From Variovorax sp. Root318D1 (GTDB lineage Bacteria; Pseudomonadota; Gammaproteobacteria; Burkholderiales; Burkholderiaceae_C): a stretch of 64,000 nucleotides of DNA. Below the pieces are notes generated by a model. The model made no database searches. It was not told the DNA's origin and saw only the letters and a list, made by a program, of their open reading frames with translations. Of the stretch, positions 54,425 to 63,819 are shown piece after piece. Where the stretch lies: the NCBI RefSeq assembly GCF_001424835.1, contig NZ_LMCQ01000021.1:218091-282090 (forward strand), in the 5' to 3' direction. The position numbers and the translations under genes are program-made. Every line of letters begins with the position of its first letter. The first letter of the stretch is position 1.

Positions 54425-55435
54425 ATGAACAAGAAACCCCTCATTGCCGCTGCCGTCGTGGTGTTGGCCGCCACAGCGGGCGGCTGGTGGTACTTGCATC
54501 GTTCGGCCACGCCGTCCAACCAACTCGTGCTGTACGGCAACGTCGACGTGCGCCAGGTCTCTCTGGCGTTCAACGCCAATGACCGCGTGGCCGAACTCGC
54601 AGTGCGGGAAGGCGACCACGTGCGCGCGGGGCAGTTGCTGGGCAGGCTCGACACCCGCTCGCTCGTGCTGCGCGTGGCCCAGTCGCAGGCGCGCATCGGC
54701 GTGCAGGAGCAAGCCCTGCTGCGCCTGAAGACCGGCAGCCGACCCGAAGAACTGGCGCAGGCCGGCGCTCAAGTGGCCGCAGCGCAGGCCGATGCCGACC
54801 TTGCACAGCAGCAGCTCGCGCGCCTGCAGGCCATTGGTCAGACCACTGCCGGCCGCGCCGTGAGTCAGCAAGACCTCGACAGCGCCCAGGCCCGCCGCAA
54901 GGTGGCGATGGCGCAACTGCAAAACGCGCGCAAGGCTCAGCAGCTCGCCGTTGCCGGTCCACGCAAGGAAGACATCGCGCAGGCGCAGGCCCAGCTCGAA
55001 TCCGCCCGCGCCGATCTCGCGCTCATGAACCACCAGCTGCAGGAGGCCGAACTCAAGTCGCCCATCGATGCCGTGGTGCGCGCCCGCCTGCTCGAGCCCG
55101 GCGACATGGCCTCCCCGCAGCGCCCGGCTTTCACGCTGGCCATCACCGATCCCAAGTGGGTGCGCGCCTACGTGGCCGAGCCCGACCTCGGCCGCGTGCG
55201 GCCCGGCCAGGAGGCCCGCGTGACCACCGATAGCCACCCCGGCCAGCCGATCGCGGGCAAGGTGGGCTACATCTCGTCGGTGGCCGAGTTCACGCCCAAG
55301 ACGGTGCAGACCGAGGAACTGCGCAGCAGCCTGGTCTACGAAATCCGCGTGATGGTCGACGACAAGGAAGACCGGTTGCGGCTCGGCATGCCGGCCACCG
55401 TGCGGCTGCAGCTGTCTCCGAACGGCAAGCCGTGA
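54425..55435 (+). CDS. HlyD family membrane-fusion protein (YbhG-like)
   Basis: A 336-residue periplasmic adaptor with one N-terminal membrane segment (residues 6-22). A lipoyl-like half-motif is followed by a long coiled-coil hairpin rich in Ala/Gln (about 75-210), then a second lipoyl half and beta-barrel domains (ELKSPIDAVVRARLLEPGDMAS). It links the inner-membrane ABC transporter to the outer-membrane factor. CAGGAG precedes the ATG at 54425. Confidence 0.92.
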   Translation: MNKKPLIAAAVVVLAATAGGWWYLHRSATPSNQLVLYGNVDVRQVSLAFNANDRVAELAVREGDHVRAGQLLGRLDTRSLVLRVAQSQARIGVQEQALLRLKTGSRPEELAQAGAQVAAAQADADLAQQQLARLQAIGQTTAGRAVSQQDLDSAQARRKVAMAQLQNARKAQQLAVAGPRKEDIAQAQAQLESARADLALMNHQLQEAELKSPIDAVVRARLLEPGDMASPQRPAFTLAITDPKWVRAYVAEPDLGRVRPGQEARVTTDSHPGQPIAGKVGYISSVAEFTPKTVQTEELRSSLVYEIRVMVDDKEDRLRLGMPATVRLQLSPNGKP

Positions 55436-55507
55436 TGACGGATCTCATCGACCGTCGTTGCGCATTGCTCCCTCAGGAGCAAGACCGCATGCTCGGAGGG
55501 ATGTTGA

Positions 55508-57301
55508 ATGCTGCGCACTGAGCCCGCCGTCAGCGGACGCTCCCTGCACAAGCGCTTCGTGGTCAAGGCCTCGAAGCAGACGGTGCGCGCACTCGACAAC
55601 GTGTCACTCGATGTGCCGGCCGGCACGCTCACTGCGCTGGTCGGGCCCGATGGCGCGGGCAAGACCACGCTGCTGCGGCTCATGGCTGGCCTGATGCGCG
55701 CCGACGAAGGAGAACTGCGCGTGCTGGGCATCGATGTATCGACCAACCCGCAGGCGGTGCAGGACCTCATCAGCTACATGCCGCAGCGCTTCGGCCTCTA
55801 CGACGACCTGAGCGTGCAGGAGAACCTCGACCTCTACGCCGACCTGCACGGCGTGTCCGCCAGCCAACGCCGCGAACGCTATGCGCGGCTGATGGAAATG
55901 ACCGACCTCGGCCAATTCACCGGCCGCCCCGCGGGCAAGCTCTCGGGCGGCATGAAGCAGAAGCTCGGCCTGGCCTGCACGCTGGTGCGTTCGCCCGAGC
56001 TGCTGCTGCTCGACGAGCCCACTGTCGGCGTCGATCCCCTCTCGCGGCGCGAGCTCTGGCAGATCGTGCAGCAGCTGGTCGATGACGAAAAGCTTTCGGT
56101 CATCGTGAGCACCGCGTATCTCGACGAAGCCGAGCGCTGCAGCCACGTGTTCGTGCTGCGCGAGGGCCAGCTGATCGCAGAGGGCACGCCCGCCGAGATT
56201 CGCGGCCATGCGCAAGGCATGTGCTTCGTCGCCGCGCCGCCCGAGGGCGAGCCGCCGCGCCTGATGCAGGCCCGCCTGCTCGATGCGCGGCAGGACATCG
56301 TCGACGCCGTGCCGCAAGGCGGCGAGGTGCACTTCATCCGCCGCCAGGGCGCGGACGACGCGGCGCTCGAGAAGCTGCTGGACGGCGCGCGTGCCGAGCC
56401 CGTGCCGCCGCGGCTCGAAGACGGCTTCATGATGCTGCTGCGTGCGCACCCCGCTGCGGCGAACGTCGCGCCACCCGCTGCCGAGGGCCTTGCGCCAGCC
56501 GAAGGTGAGCCCGGCGAAGTGGTCATCGAGGTGAAAGACCTGGTGCGCCGATTCGGCGATTTCGTGGCCGTGGCGAGCACCAGCTTCTCGGTGCGGCGCG
56601 GCGAGATCTTCGGCCTGCTCGGACCCAACGGCGCGGGCAAGACCACCACCTTCCGCATGCTCTGCGGCCTCTTGCCCGCGAGCGGCGGTCAGCTGCGCGT
56701 GGCCGGCGTCGACCTGCGCCATGCGCGCGCACAGGCCCGGCAGCGCATCGGCTATGTGTCGCAGAAGTTCGCGCTCTACGGCAACCTCACGGTGCGCGAG
56801 AACCTCTCGTTCTTCGGCGGCGCCTACGGCCTGCGCGGCGAGAAGCTGCGCGAACGCATGGACACGGTGCTGCGGCAATTCGATCTCGAACGCGAACTCG
56901 ATGCGCCCAGCGGGCAACTGCCCGGCGGCTACCGCCAGCGCCTGGCCATGGCCACCGGCCTGCTGCACGAGCCCGAGATCCTGTTTCTCGACGAGCCCAC
57001 CAGCGGCGCCGACCCGTTGGCGCGCCGCGAGTTCTGGCGCCGCATCACGGCCCTGGCCGAAGGCGGCACCACCATCGTCATCACGACCCACTTCATGGAA
57101 GAAGCCGAGTACTGCGACCGCATCGTGATCCAGGACGCCGGCAAGGTGCTGGCCATCGGCACGCCGCGGGAGGTGCGCACCCAGGCGCTCGATGGCGAGG
57201 ATCATGAAACGCGCATCGACATGGAGCAGGCCTTTATCGGCATTGTCGAGAAGGCGCGGCGGGAAGAGCGCGAAAAGAAGAACGAGAAGGTGGCGGCATG
57301 A
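55508..57301 (+). CDS. ABC transporter ATP-binding protein with two nucleotide-binding domains (YbhF-like)
   Basis: A 597-residue protein with two full ATPase domains in tandem. Domain 1 has GPDGAGKT (46-53), LSGGMKQKL and LLLLDEPTVGVD. Domain 2, from about residue 340, has GPNGAGKT, the altered signature LPGGYRQRL, and LFLDEPTSGAD. The double layout matches E. coli YbhF. The ATG at 55508 has GGAGGG at the right distance. It overlaps the first permease gene (ATGA). Confidence 0.93.
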   Translation: MLRTEPAVSGRSLHKRFVVKASKQTVRALDNVSLDVPAGTLTALVGPDGAGKTTLLRLMAGLMRADEGELRVLGIDVSTNPQAVQDLISYMPQRFGLYDDLSVQENLDLYADLHGVSASQRRERYARLMEMTDLGQFTGRPAGKLSGGMKQKLGLACTLVRSPELLLLDEPTVGVDPLSRRELWQIVQQLVDDEKLSVIVSTAYLDEAERCSHVFVLREGQLIAEGTPAEIRGHAQGMCFVAAPPEGEPPRLMQARLLDARQDIVDAVPQGGEVHFIRRQGADDAALEKLLDGARAEPVPPRLEDGFMMLLRAHPAAANVAPPAAEGLAPAEGEPGEVVIEVKDLVRRFGDFVAVASTSFSVRRGEIFGLLGPNGAGKTTTFRMLCGLLPASGGQLRVAGVDLRHARAQARQRIGYVSQKFALYGNLTVRENLSFFGGAYGLRGEKLRERMDTVLRQFDLERELDAPSGQLPGGYRQRLAMATGLLHEPEILFLDEPTSGADPLARREFWRRITALAEGGTTIVITTHFMEEAEYCDRIVIQDAGKVLAIGTPREVRTQALDGEDHETRIDMEQAFIGIVEKARREEREKKNEKVAA

Positions 57302-58434
57302 GTGGCTTTTGGACCCGCCTCATCTCCCTCACGCGCAAGGAATTTCGCCAGCTGCTGCGCGACCGCAGCAACCTGGCCATCGGCATCCTGCTGCCGATGG
57401 TGCTGATCCTGATCTTCGGCTACGGCATGTCGCTCGACGTGAAGAACGCACCGGTCGGCGTGGTGCTCGAAGACCCGTCGCCCACGGCGCACGAAGCCAT
57501 TGCCGGCCTGCAGCTTTCGCCCACCATCGCGCCCGTGCTGCTGGGCTCCATGCACGACGCCGAGGCGCTGATGCGCGAACGCAAGATCGACGGCATCGTC
57601 CGCGTGCCATCCGACTTTTCGCGCGCACTGGCCGCGGGCAATGCGCGCGTGCAGCTCATCGTGCATGGGGCCGACGCGGGGCGCGCGACCATCATCCAGG
57701 CCTACGTGAGCGGCGCACTCGCGCAAACGGCCCTGCGCCAGGCGGACCGCGGCGGCGGCGCCACCGGAGCCGACGCGCCCGCCACGGGCCGCGTGACGGT
57801 GGAGCAGCGCATGTGGTTCAACGCCGCGAACACCAGCACCTGGTACCTGGTGCCCGGGCTCATCGTGCTGATCATGACCCTGGTCGGCGCCTTTCTCACT
57901 GCACTGGTGATGGCCCGCGAATGGGAGCGCGGCACGCTCGAGGCGCTGTTCGTCACACCGGTGCGGCCGGTGGAAATTCTGCTGGCCAAGATCATTCCGT
58001 ATTTCGCGGTCGGCATGCTGGGTTTGACGCTGTGCCTCCTGGCCGCGCGCTTCCTGTTCGCGGTGCCAATGGTCGGCTCGCTGTTCGCGGTGGTGCTCAG
58101 CTCCATGCTCTACCTCATCGTCGCAGTGAGCCTCGGCCTCGTGATTTCGTCGGTCACGCGGAACCAGTTTCTTGCGAGCCAGGTGGCGCTCATCGCCACG
58201 TTCATGCCGTCGATGATGCTGTCGGGCTTTTTGTTCGACCTGCGCAACGTGCCCGTTGCCGTGCGCGTGATCGGCCATGTGCTGCCCGCCACCTACTTCA
58301 TGGACCTGATCAAGACGCTGTTCCTCGCGGGCGACGTCTGGCCGCTGATCTGGCGCAACTGCGCGGTCCTGCTCGCCTATGCCGTGGGCCTGCTGCTGCT
58401 CGCACGCGCCGTCACGCGCAAGAGCCTCGACTGA
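57298..58434 (+). CDS. ABC-2 type permease (YbhS-like)
   Basis: A 378-residue ABC-2 permease. One N-terminal segment (about 26-44), a large periplasmic domain, and five C-terminal segments starting near 180 (WYLVPGLIVLIMTLVGAFL) are visible. The conserved EWERGTLEALFVTPVRPVEIL loop contacts the ATPase. It pairs with the next gene as a heterodimer. Confidence 0.91.
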   Translation: MSGFWTRLISLTRKEFRQLLRDRSNLAIGILLPMVLILIFGYGMSLDVKNAPVGVVLEDPSPTAHEAIAGLQLSPTIAPVLLGSMHDAEALMRERKIDGIVRVPSDFSRALAAGNARVQLIVHGADAGRATIIQAYVSGALAQTALRQADRGGGATGADAPATGRVTVEQRMWFNAANTSTWYLVPGLIVLIMTLVGAFLTALVMAREWERGTLEALFVTPVRPVEILLAKIIPYFAVGMLGLTLCLLAARFLFAVPMVGSLFAVVLSSMLYLIVAVSLGLVISSVTRNQFLASQVALIATFMPSMMLSGFLFDLRNVPVAVRVIGHVLPATYFMDLIKTLFLAGDVWPLIWRNCAVLLAYAVGLLLLARAVTRKSLD

Positions 58435-58446
58435 AGGACGGCACTC

Positions 58447-59565
58447 ATGACCGACTTTCTGCTGCGCATCGCCAACCTCTGCAGGAAAGAGCTGCTCGCC
58501 ATCTTCAAGGACCCGGCGAGCCGCGTGATCCTGTTCGTTCCGGCGATCATGCAAAGCCTGATCTTCGGCTACGCCGCTACCTACGATCTCTCGAACGTGC
58601 CTTACGCGTTGCTCGACCAGAGCCGCACGGGCGCATCGACCGAGCTGATTGCGCATCTCGACAGCACCGGCGTCTTCCACCGCGTGGCCACGCTGCGCAC
58701 GCAGGCCGACATCCGCGAGGTGATCGATACCGAGAAGGCGCTCCTGGTGATCCAGATCGCACCCAACTTCGAGCAGCAGCTCAGTGCGGGTCAACCCGCG
58801 GCCATCCAGCTGATCCTGGATGCGCGCAACTCCAATACGGCGGGCTCCGCGGCCGGCTACGTGAGCGCGGTGGTCGAGCGCTACAACGCCGAACTGCGCA
58901 CGCGCGCGGGCGCGCCGCCAAGCCCACTCACCATCGAGTCCCGCGCGTGGTTCAACCCGAACCTCCAGACACGCTGGAACCTGCTGCCCGGTCTGATCGC
59001 CGCGCTCAGCATGCTGCAGACGCTGCTGCTCACCGCACTCTCCGTGGCAAGGGAGCGCGAGCAAGGCACCTTCGACCAGCTGTTGGTCACGCCGATGTCG
59101 CCGCTCGAAATCATGATCGGCAAGGCGCTGCCGCCAATATCGGTCGGCCTTGCGCAGTCGACGCTGATCCTGCTGGTGGCGCTGTTCTGGTTTCGCATTC
59201 CGATGGCGGGCTCGCTGGCCACGCTCTACACCGGGCTGGTTTTCTTCACCGTGGCGAGCGTGGGCATCGGCCTCTCGATCTCGGCGGTGTCGGCCAACAT
59301 GCAGCAGGCCATGCTCTACACCTTCGTGCTGCTGATGCCGATGATGCTGTTGTCGGGCCTGACCACGCCAGTGCGCAACATGCCGCACGCGCTGCAGGTG
59401 ATCACCATGGCCAATCCGCTGCGCTTTGCGATCGACCTGGTGCAGCGCGTGTACCTCGAGGGCGTGGGCCTGGGCACCGTGTGGCACAACCTCATTCCGC
59501 TATCGATCATTGCCATCGTCACGCTGCCGCTGGCGGCCTGGCTGTTTCGCCACCGCCTGGTCTGA
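58447..59565 (+). CDS. ABC-2 type permease (YbhR-like)
   Basis: A 372-residue second permease with the same plan as its neighbour: a first segment near 27-45, a periplasmic domain, and a C-terminal bundle beginning at WNLLPGLIAALSMLQTLLL. The ATPase loop is REREQGTFDQLLVTPMSPLEIM. The start lies 12 bases after the previous stop. Confidence 0.91.
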   Translation: MTDFLLRIANLCRKELLAIFKDPASRVILFVPAIMQSLIFGYAATYDLSNVPYALLDQSRTGASTELIAHLDSTGVFHRVATLRTQADIREVIDTEKALLVIQIAPNFEQQLSAGQPAAIQLILDARNSNTAGSAAGYVSAVVERYNAELRTRAGAPPSPLTIESRAWFNPNLQTRWNLLPGLIAALSMLQTLLLTALSVAREREQGTFDQLLVTPMSPLEIMIGKALPPISVGLAQSTLILLVALFWFRIPMAGSLATLYTGLVFFTVASVGIGLSISAVSANMQQAMLYTFVLLMPMMLLSGLTTPVRNMPHALQVITMANPLRFAIDLVQRVYLEGVGLGTVWHNLIPLSIIAIVTLPLAAWLFRHRLV

Positions 59566-59580
59566 ACCCGGGAGCACCGC

Positions 59581-61113
59581 ATGTCTGCATCACGCACCCT
59601 CTTCTGCTGTTCCGCGCTCGCGCTTCTTCTTGCCGGTTGCGCCGTGGGGCCCGACCACCGGCCCGCGGAGGTGCAGGCGCCGGCCGACTGGTCTGCATGG
59701 CACGGCGGCTCGCCGGCGCTGCTCGGCACCGAGAGGACAGCGGCGTCAACGGCCGTTGCATCCGGCGATTGGAGGGCCTTCAACGATCCGCTGCTCGACC
59801 GGCTGCAGGCACGCGCGCTCGCGGCCAACCACGATCTTCAGACTGCTGCCCTTCGCTTTGCGCAAAGCCGCGTCCAGCGCACCGCGGCGGCGGCGCAGCA
59901 GGCACCGCAGCTCAATGCCAGCGGCAGCGTCAACCGGCAGCGCCAGAGCGAGACCGGCGCCGCCACCCGGATGATCGATGCGCTGGGTTCGTCGGTGTCC
60001 AACCGCGACCAGTTGATCCGCACCTTGAGCGAGCCCTACAACCTCTACCAGGCCGGCTTCGATGCGTCGTGGGAAATCGACCTGTGGGGCCGCGTTCGGC
60101 GCAGCATCGAGGCCGCCGATGCGGACGCCGGCGCATCGGCCGCCCTGTTGCGGCAGGCGCAGCAGAGCGTTCAGGCCGAGGTGGCGCGCAGCTACTTCGA
60201 ACTGCGCGGTGCGCAGCGCGAACTGCGGCTGGCGCGCGCCGACATTGCGGCCGCGGCCGAATCGCTCGAGCTGGTGCAAGCGCGGGCCGACGGCGGCCTG
60301 GTCACCGACCTGGACCCGACGCGCCAGCGCACGCAATTGGCCGAGCTGCGCGCACGCATTCCGATGCTGCTGCAGCAGGAGGCCCAGGCCATGAACCAGA
60401 TCACGCTGCTGACCGGTGCGTCGCCCGGCACGCTGAATGCCGACCTCGCTCAGCCCTCCGACGGCGCAGCCGACACGTTCGAAGCACTTCAGGGGCCGCC
60501 GCTGCCCGACCTTGCGCTGGGCCTGCCTTCCGACGTGGCGCGCCGGCGCCCTGACATTGCCGCGGCGGAAGCGCAGCTGCATGCCGCGACGGCGCGCATC
60601 GGCGTGGCCGTGGCGGACCTCTACCCGCGCGTCACGCTCGGCGCGGGCTTCGGCTACGAATCGGCCGGCAGCGAGCGCTTTGGCGAATGGGGCAGCCGGC
60701 AGTGGCACGTGGGCCCATCCATCAGCCTGCCGATCTTCGACAACGGCCGGCGCCGGAGCACGGTAACCCTGCGCGAACTGCAACAGCAGGAAGCCGCGGT
60801 GGCCTTCCAGCAGACGGTGCTCAAGGCATGGCACGAGATCGACTCCGCGCTGAGCGCCTACACCGCCGAACGCCAGCGCCATGCGGAGCTGGTCGAGCGC
60901 GAGCGCAGCAGCCGCGACGCGCTCACGCTGGCACATGCGCGCTATGCCAACGGACTCACGGACTTCGGCGTCGAGCTCGACGCCCGCCGCGCGCTTCTCC
61001 AGGCGAGGCGCGACCGGGTGCAAAGCACGAGCCGCATGGCGGTTGGCATGGTGGCCGTCTACAAGGCACTCGGCGGCGCCATGCCGTCCGCTGCCGCAGC
61101 GGCACCGGGTTAG
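59581..61113 (+). CDS. NodT-type outer-membrane efflux lipoprotein
   Basis: A 510-residue TolC-like outer-membrane factor. Its lipoprotein signal has Cys20 (LLAGCAVGPDH, the usual start of this family). Two outer-membrane-factor repeats are visible, with WEIDLWGR near residue 160 and a second set at LPSDVARRRPDIAAAEAQL. It completes the tripartite pump begun by the HlyD and ABC genes. E. coli YbhGFSR lacks its own channel gene, so this locus is more complete. Its stop overlaps the convergent ROK gene's stop. Confidence 0.93.
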   Translation: MSASRTLFCCSALALLLAGCAVGPDHRPAEVQAPADWSAWHGGSPALLGTERTAASTAVASGDWRAFNDPLLDRLQARALAANHDLQTAALRFAQSRVQRTAAAAQQAPQLNASGSVNRQRQSETGAATRMIDALGSSVSNRDQLIRTLSEPYNLYQAGFDASWEIDLWGRVRRSIEAADADAGASAALLRQAQQSVQAEVARSYFELRGAQRELRLARADIAAAAESLELVQARADGGLVTDLDPTRQRTQLAELRARIPMLLQQEAQAMNQITLLTGASPGTLNADLAQPSDGAADTFEALQGPPLPDLALGLPSDVARRRPDIAAAEAQLHAATARIGVAVADLYPRVTLGAGFGYESAGSERFGEWGSRQWHVGPSISLPIFDNGRRRSTVTLRELQQQEAAVAFQQTVLKAWHEIDSALSAYTAERQRHAELVERERSSRDALTLAHARYANGLTDFGVELDARRALLQARRDRVQSTSRMAVGMVAVYKALGGAMPSAAAAAPG

Positions 61114-62171
61114 AAGGTATTGGTGAAGCTCGCGTTGCCAAGGCCGGTGCCGATGGTCAGCACGCCCCAATGGGAAACATCGCGCATGAACGGGAGCTCG
61201 CTCAGCCCCTGCACTACCGCATCGTTGTGCATCAGGATCAGCGTGGGGCCGGAGCCGATCATCGGCATGCGGCGCCACAGCGCGCTGGGCAGGTGGAACG
61301 CGCGGCTTTCCCAATCGCCGGGCAGGTTCTGCGTGCCGCGCTCAATCGAGCCGTCCTTGCGAATGAGCCCCGGGCACGCGATGCCGATGAAAGGTGCGAG
61401 GCGGATGTCCTTGCGCTCGCAGTAGCGGACCATATCCTCCAGCATGAGCGCAATGCGCTCGACCATGTCGGTGCGATTCGGGCTGTCGTCCGCATGGCGC
61501 CACTTCTCGCGCCGCACCACCTTGGCCAGCGACAGGTCGCGCGCCTTGCGGCGGCGCGTCTTCACGATGCCGCATCGCACGTTGGTGCCGCCGATGTCCA
61601 CGGCCAGGATGGCGTCGTGTTTCTTCAGCATGGCCGGCGGCGTGAGGTGCACCCAGCCGATCAGGCCGCCGTCGTCGACCTCGTGCGACAGCCGCCCGAG
61701 CTGTACGTGCACGCCCATGTCCTCGAGGATGGCCGCGGTCTGCAAAATGGCGCGCTCGCCCACGTCGCTTTCAGTGAAGCCGCCGCCCACCACGATGCGC
61801 TCCACCTTCTTCCATGAGGGCTGGCGCGTGAAGCGCTGGATCACCAAGGCCAGTTCTTCGGCAAACTCCTCGATGGCGGCATGCATCAGGTCGCCGGCAT
61901 CCGAGGGCTTCTGCAGCACGCGGTCGAGCTGCTTCTTGCTTAGGTCGCGCGAGTGTGTTTTGCCCAATGGATCGGTACCGGCCTTGCGGCGGCGCTTGCG
62001 CCAGCGTTCGAGCAACTCCCTGAAGGCGGTCTGGCTGGCCTGGTCGCCGACGAAGCCGTCCTTGTCGCGCAGCTGCAGGCTGTAGCCCTCCACCCTGAGG
62101 CCCGGGAGCTCGCGCAGGCCGTGCACGTCGGGGCCGGGCAGGAGTTTGGCTTTCTTCTTCATGCCGGCCAT
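61110..62171 (-). CDS. ROK/hexokinase-fold protein with circularly permuted motif order
   Basis: A protein of 353 residues (350 if begun at the ATG at 62162; residue numbers use that start). Sugar-kinase motifs of the ROK family are all visible but in a rotated order. The adenosine-type motif IVVGGGFTE (123-131) and the terminal DDGGLIGW (163-170) come first. Then follow phosphate motif DIGGTNVRCGIV (189-200), IACPGLI (261-267) with NLPGDW (279-284), the catalytic-type HNDA (312-315), and phosphate motif 2 TIGTGLGNASF (336-346), five residues before the end. Normal ROK proteins start with DIGGT. The first 90 residues are basic and unrelated. The ROK zinc motif is absent. The substrate is unknown. 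Confidence 0.82.
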   Translation of the reverse strand: MAGMKKKAKLLPGPDVHGLRELPGLRVEGYSLQLRDKDGFVGDQASQTAFRELLERWRKRRRKAGTDPLGKTHSRDLSKKQLDRVLQKPSDAGDLMHAAIEEFAEELALVIQRFTRQPSWKKVERIVVGGGFTESDVGERAILQTAAILEDMGVHVQLGRLSHEVDDGGLIGWVHLTPPAMLKKHDAILAVDIGGTNVRCGIVKTRRRKARDLSLAKVVRREKWRHADDSPNRTDMVERIALMLEDMVRYCERKDIRLAPFIGIACPGLIRKDGSIERGTQNLPGDWESRAFHLPSALWRRMPMIGSGPTLILMHNDAVVQGLSELPFMRDVSHWGVLTIGTGLGNASFTNTF

Positions 62172-62273
62172 GATGGGTGCGATTGCATCCGCCCAGCATC
62201 GGTAGCCCGCACCAGGGTTTGTAGGAGATGGGCGGGTGCCCCGACCGGGGCGATGTCTATACACTGGCCCCCG

Positions 62274-63806
62274 ATGTGCCTGCCCCACCGCCGCATCCTG
62301 CGCGCCGCATTGTTGTTGTTCGCTATAGCCTGGCTCGGTGCCGCTGCGTCGGCGCAACCCGGCGAGGGCACGCTGCGCGTCGGGTCCAAGCGCTTCACCG
62401 AGTCGTACATCCTGGCCGAGCTGCTGGCCCAGACGGCGGCACCGCACACTGCATCGCCACCGGTGGTGCGACAGGGGCTGGGCAACACGGCCATCGTGTA
62501 TGAAGCGCTGCGCTCGGGTGCCATCGACCTGTATGCCGAATACACCGGCACCATTGCACTCGAAATCCTCAAGGGCTCGCCGGCCGAAACGCGCGAGGCC
62601 ATGAATGCGGCGCTGGCACCGCTGGGCCTGGGCGTGGCCATTCCGCTCGGCTTCAACGACGGCTATGCGCTGGCCGTTCGCGCGGCCGATGCCGAACGGC
62701 TGGGCCTGCGCACGCTGAGCGACCTGGCAAAACACCCCGAACTCAAACTGGGCCTCTCGAACGAATTCATCGGGCGCGCCGACGGCTGGAAGGGGCTGGC
62801 CGCACGCTACGGCTTCACGCAAACGCCGACCGGCCTCGACCATGGCCTGGCCTACGAAGCCGTGGCTGCGAAGCAGATCGACGCGATCGACATCTACACC
62901 ACGGACGCCAAGATCGACCACCTCGGCCTGCGCGTGCTGGAAGACGACAAGAAATACTTCCCGCGCTACGACGCGGTGGTGCTCTACAAGCTCGACCTGC
63001 CGACGCGGCTGCCCAAGGCCTGGGCCGCGCTGCAGACGCTCGAAGGCCGCATCGACGAGCGCGCGATGATCGCGATGAATGCGCGCGCCGAGCTGCAAAG
63101 CGTGCCCTTCGACGCGATTGCGCGCGACTTTCTCGCCAGCACGGGCGGAAAGGCGCAGCCGCAAGATTCGAGGCGAGGCTTCGCCGCCAAGCTGTTCGGC
63201 CCCGATCTCTGGCAGCTCACGCGGCAGCACCTGATGCTGGTGGCGATTTCGGTGGGCGTTGCGATCCTGATCGGCGTGCCGCTCGCGATTCTGGTGTTTG
63301 CGCACGTGCGGCTGCGCGCGCTGGTGCTCGGCATCGCGAGCATCCTGCAAACCGTGCCGTCGCTTGCATTGCTGGCGGTGCTGATCTCGCTGCTCGGCGC
63401 GATCGGCGCGCTGCCCGCGCTGATTGCGCTCACGCTCTATTCGCTGCTGCCGATCATGCGCAACACGGTGACCGGCCTCGCCGAAGTGCCGAACGGCCTG
63501 CGCATGGCGGGCACCGCGCTTGGCATGACACCGCCGCAGAGCCTGCGGCTGGTGCTGCTGCCGCTCGCGCTGCCAACGCTGCTGGCGGGCGTTCGAACGG
63601 CCACGGCCATTGCCATTGGCACCGCGACCATCGCAGCCTTCATCGGTGCGGGCGGATTCGGCGAACGTATCGTGACCGGGTTGGCGCTCAACGACCGCGC
63701 GCTGCTGCTAGCGGGCGCGCTGCCGGCCGCGGCGCTGGCGCTGATGAGCGAGGGGATCTTCGAGCTGATCGAACTCGCAATGCGCCGCCGCCGCCGCAAA
63801 GGCTGA
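62274..63806 (+). CDS. Osmoprotectant-type ABC transporter, fused binding protein and permease
   Basis: A 510-residue fusion. After a signal peptide (LFAIAWLGAAASAQ), residues about 33-295 form an OpuAC/ProX-type binding domain (LRVGSKRFTESYILAELL, DLYAEYTGTIALEIL). Residues about 320-505 form a five- to six-segment permease with the ATPase loop GLRMAGTALGMTPPQSLRLVLLPLALP. Ligands of this family are glycine betaine, choline and related quaternary amines. In well-known OpuA-type fusions the permease comes first; here the binding domain does. No ATPase gene is adjacent in the window. Confidence 0.9.
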   Translation: MCLPHRRILRAALLLFAIAWLGAAASAQPGEGTLRVGSKRFTESYILAELLAQTAAPHTASPPVVRQGLGNTAIVYEALRSGAIDLYAEYTGTIALEILKGSPAETREAMNAALAPLGLGVAIPLGFNDGYALAVRAADAERLGLRTLSDLAKHPELKLGLSNEFIGRADGWKGLAARYGFTQTPTGLDHGLAYEAVAAKQIDAIDIYTTDAKIDHLGLRVLEDDKKYFPRYDAVVLYKLDLPTRLPKAWAALQTLEGRIDERAMIAMNARAELQSVPFDAIARDFLASTGGKAQPQDSRRGFAAKLFGPDLWQLTRQHLMLVAISVGVAILIGVPLAILVFAHVRLRALVLGIASILQTVPSLALLAVLISLLGAIGALPALIALTLYSLLPIMRNTVTGLAEVPNGLRMAGTALGMTPPQSLRLVLLPLALPTLLAGVRTATAIAIGTATIAAFIGAGGFGERIVTGLALNDRALLLAGALPAAALALMSEGIFELIELAMRRRRRKG

Positions 63807-63819
63807 AACTCGCCGGGCC

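Noticed and set aside
55435..55521. A 28-codon frame overlapping the HlyD stop and the ATPase start
   Set aside because: It could be a leader peptide for coupling, but it has no ribosome site of its own and the ATPase gene has a good one.
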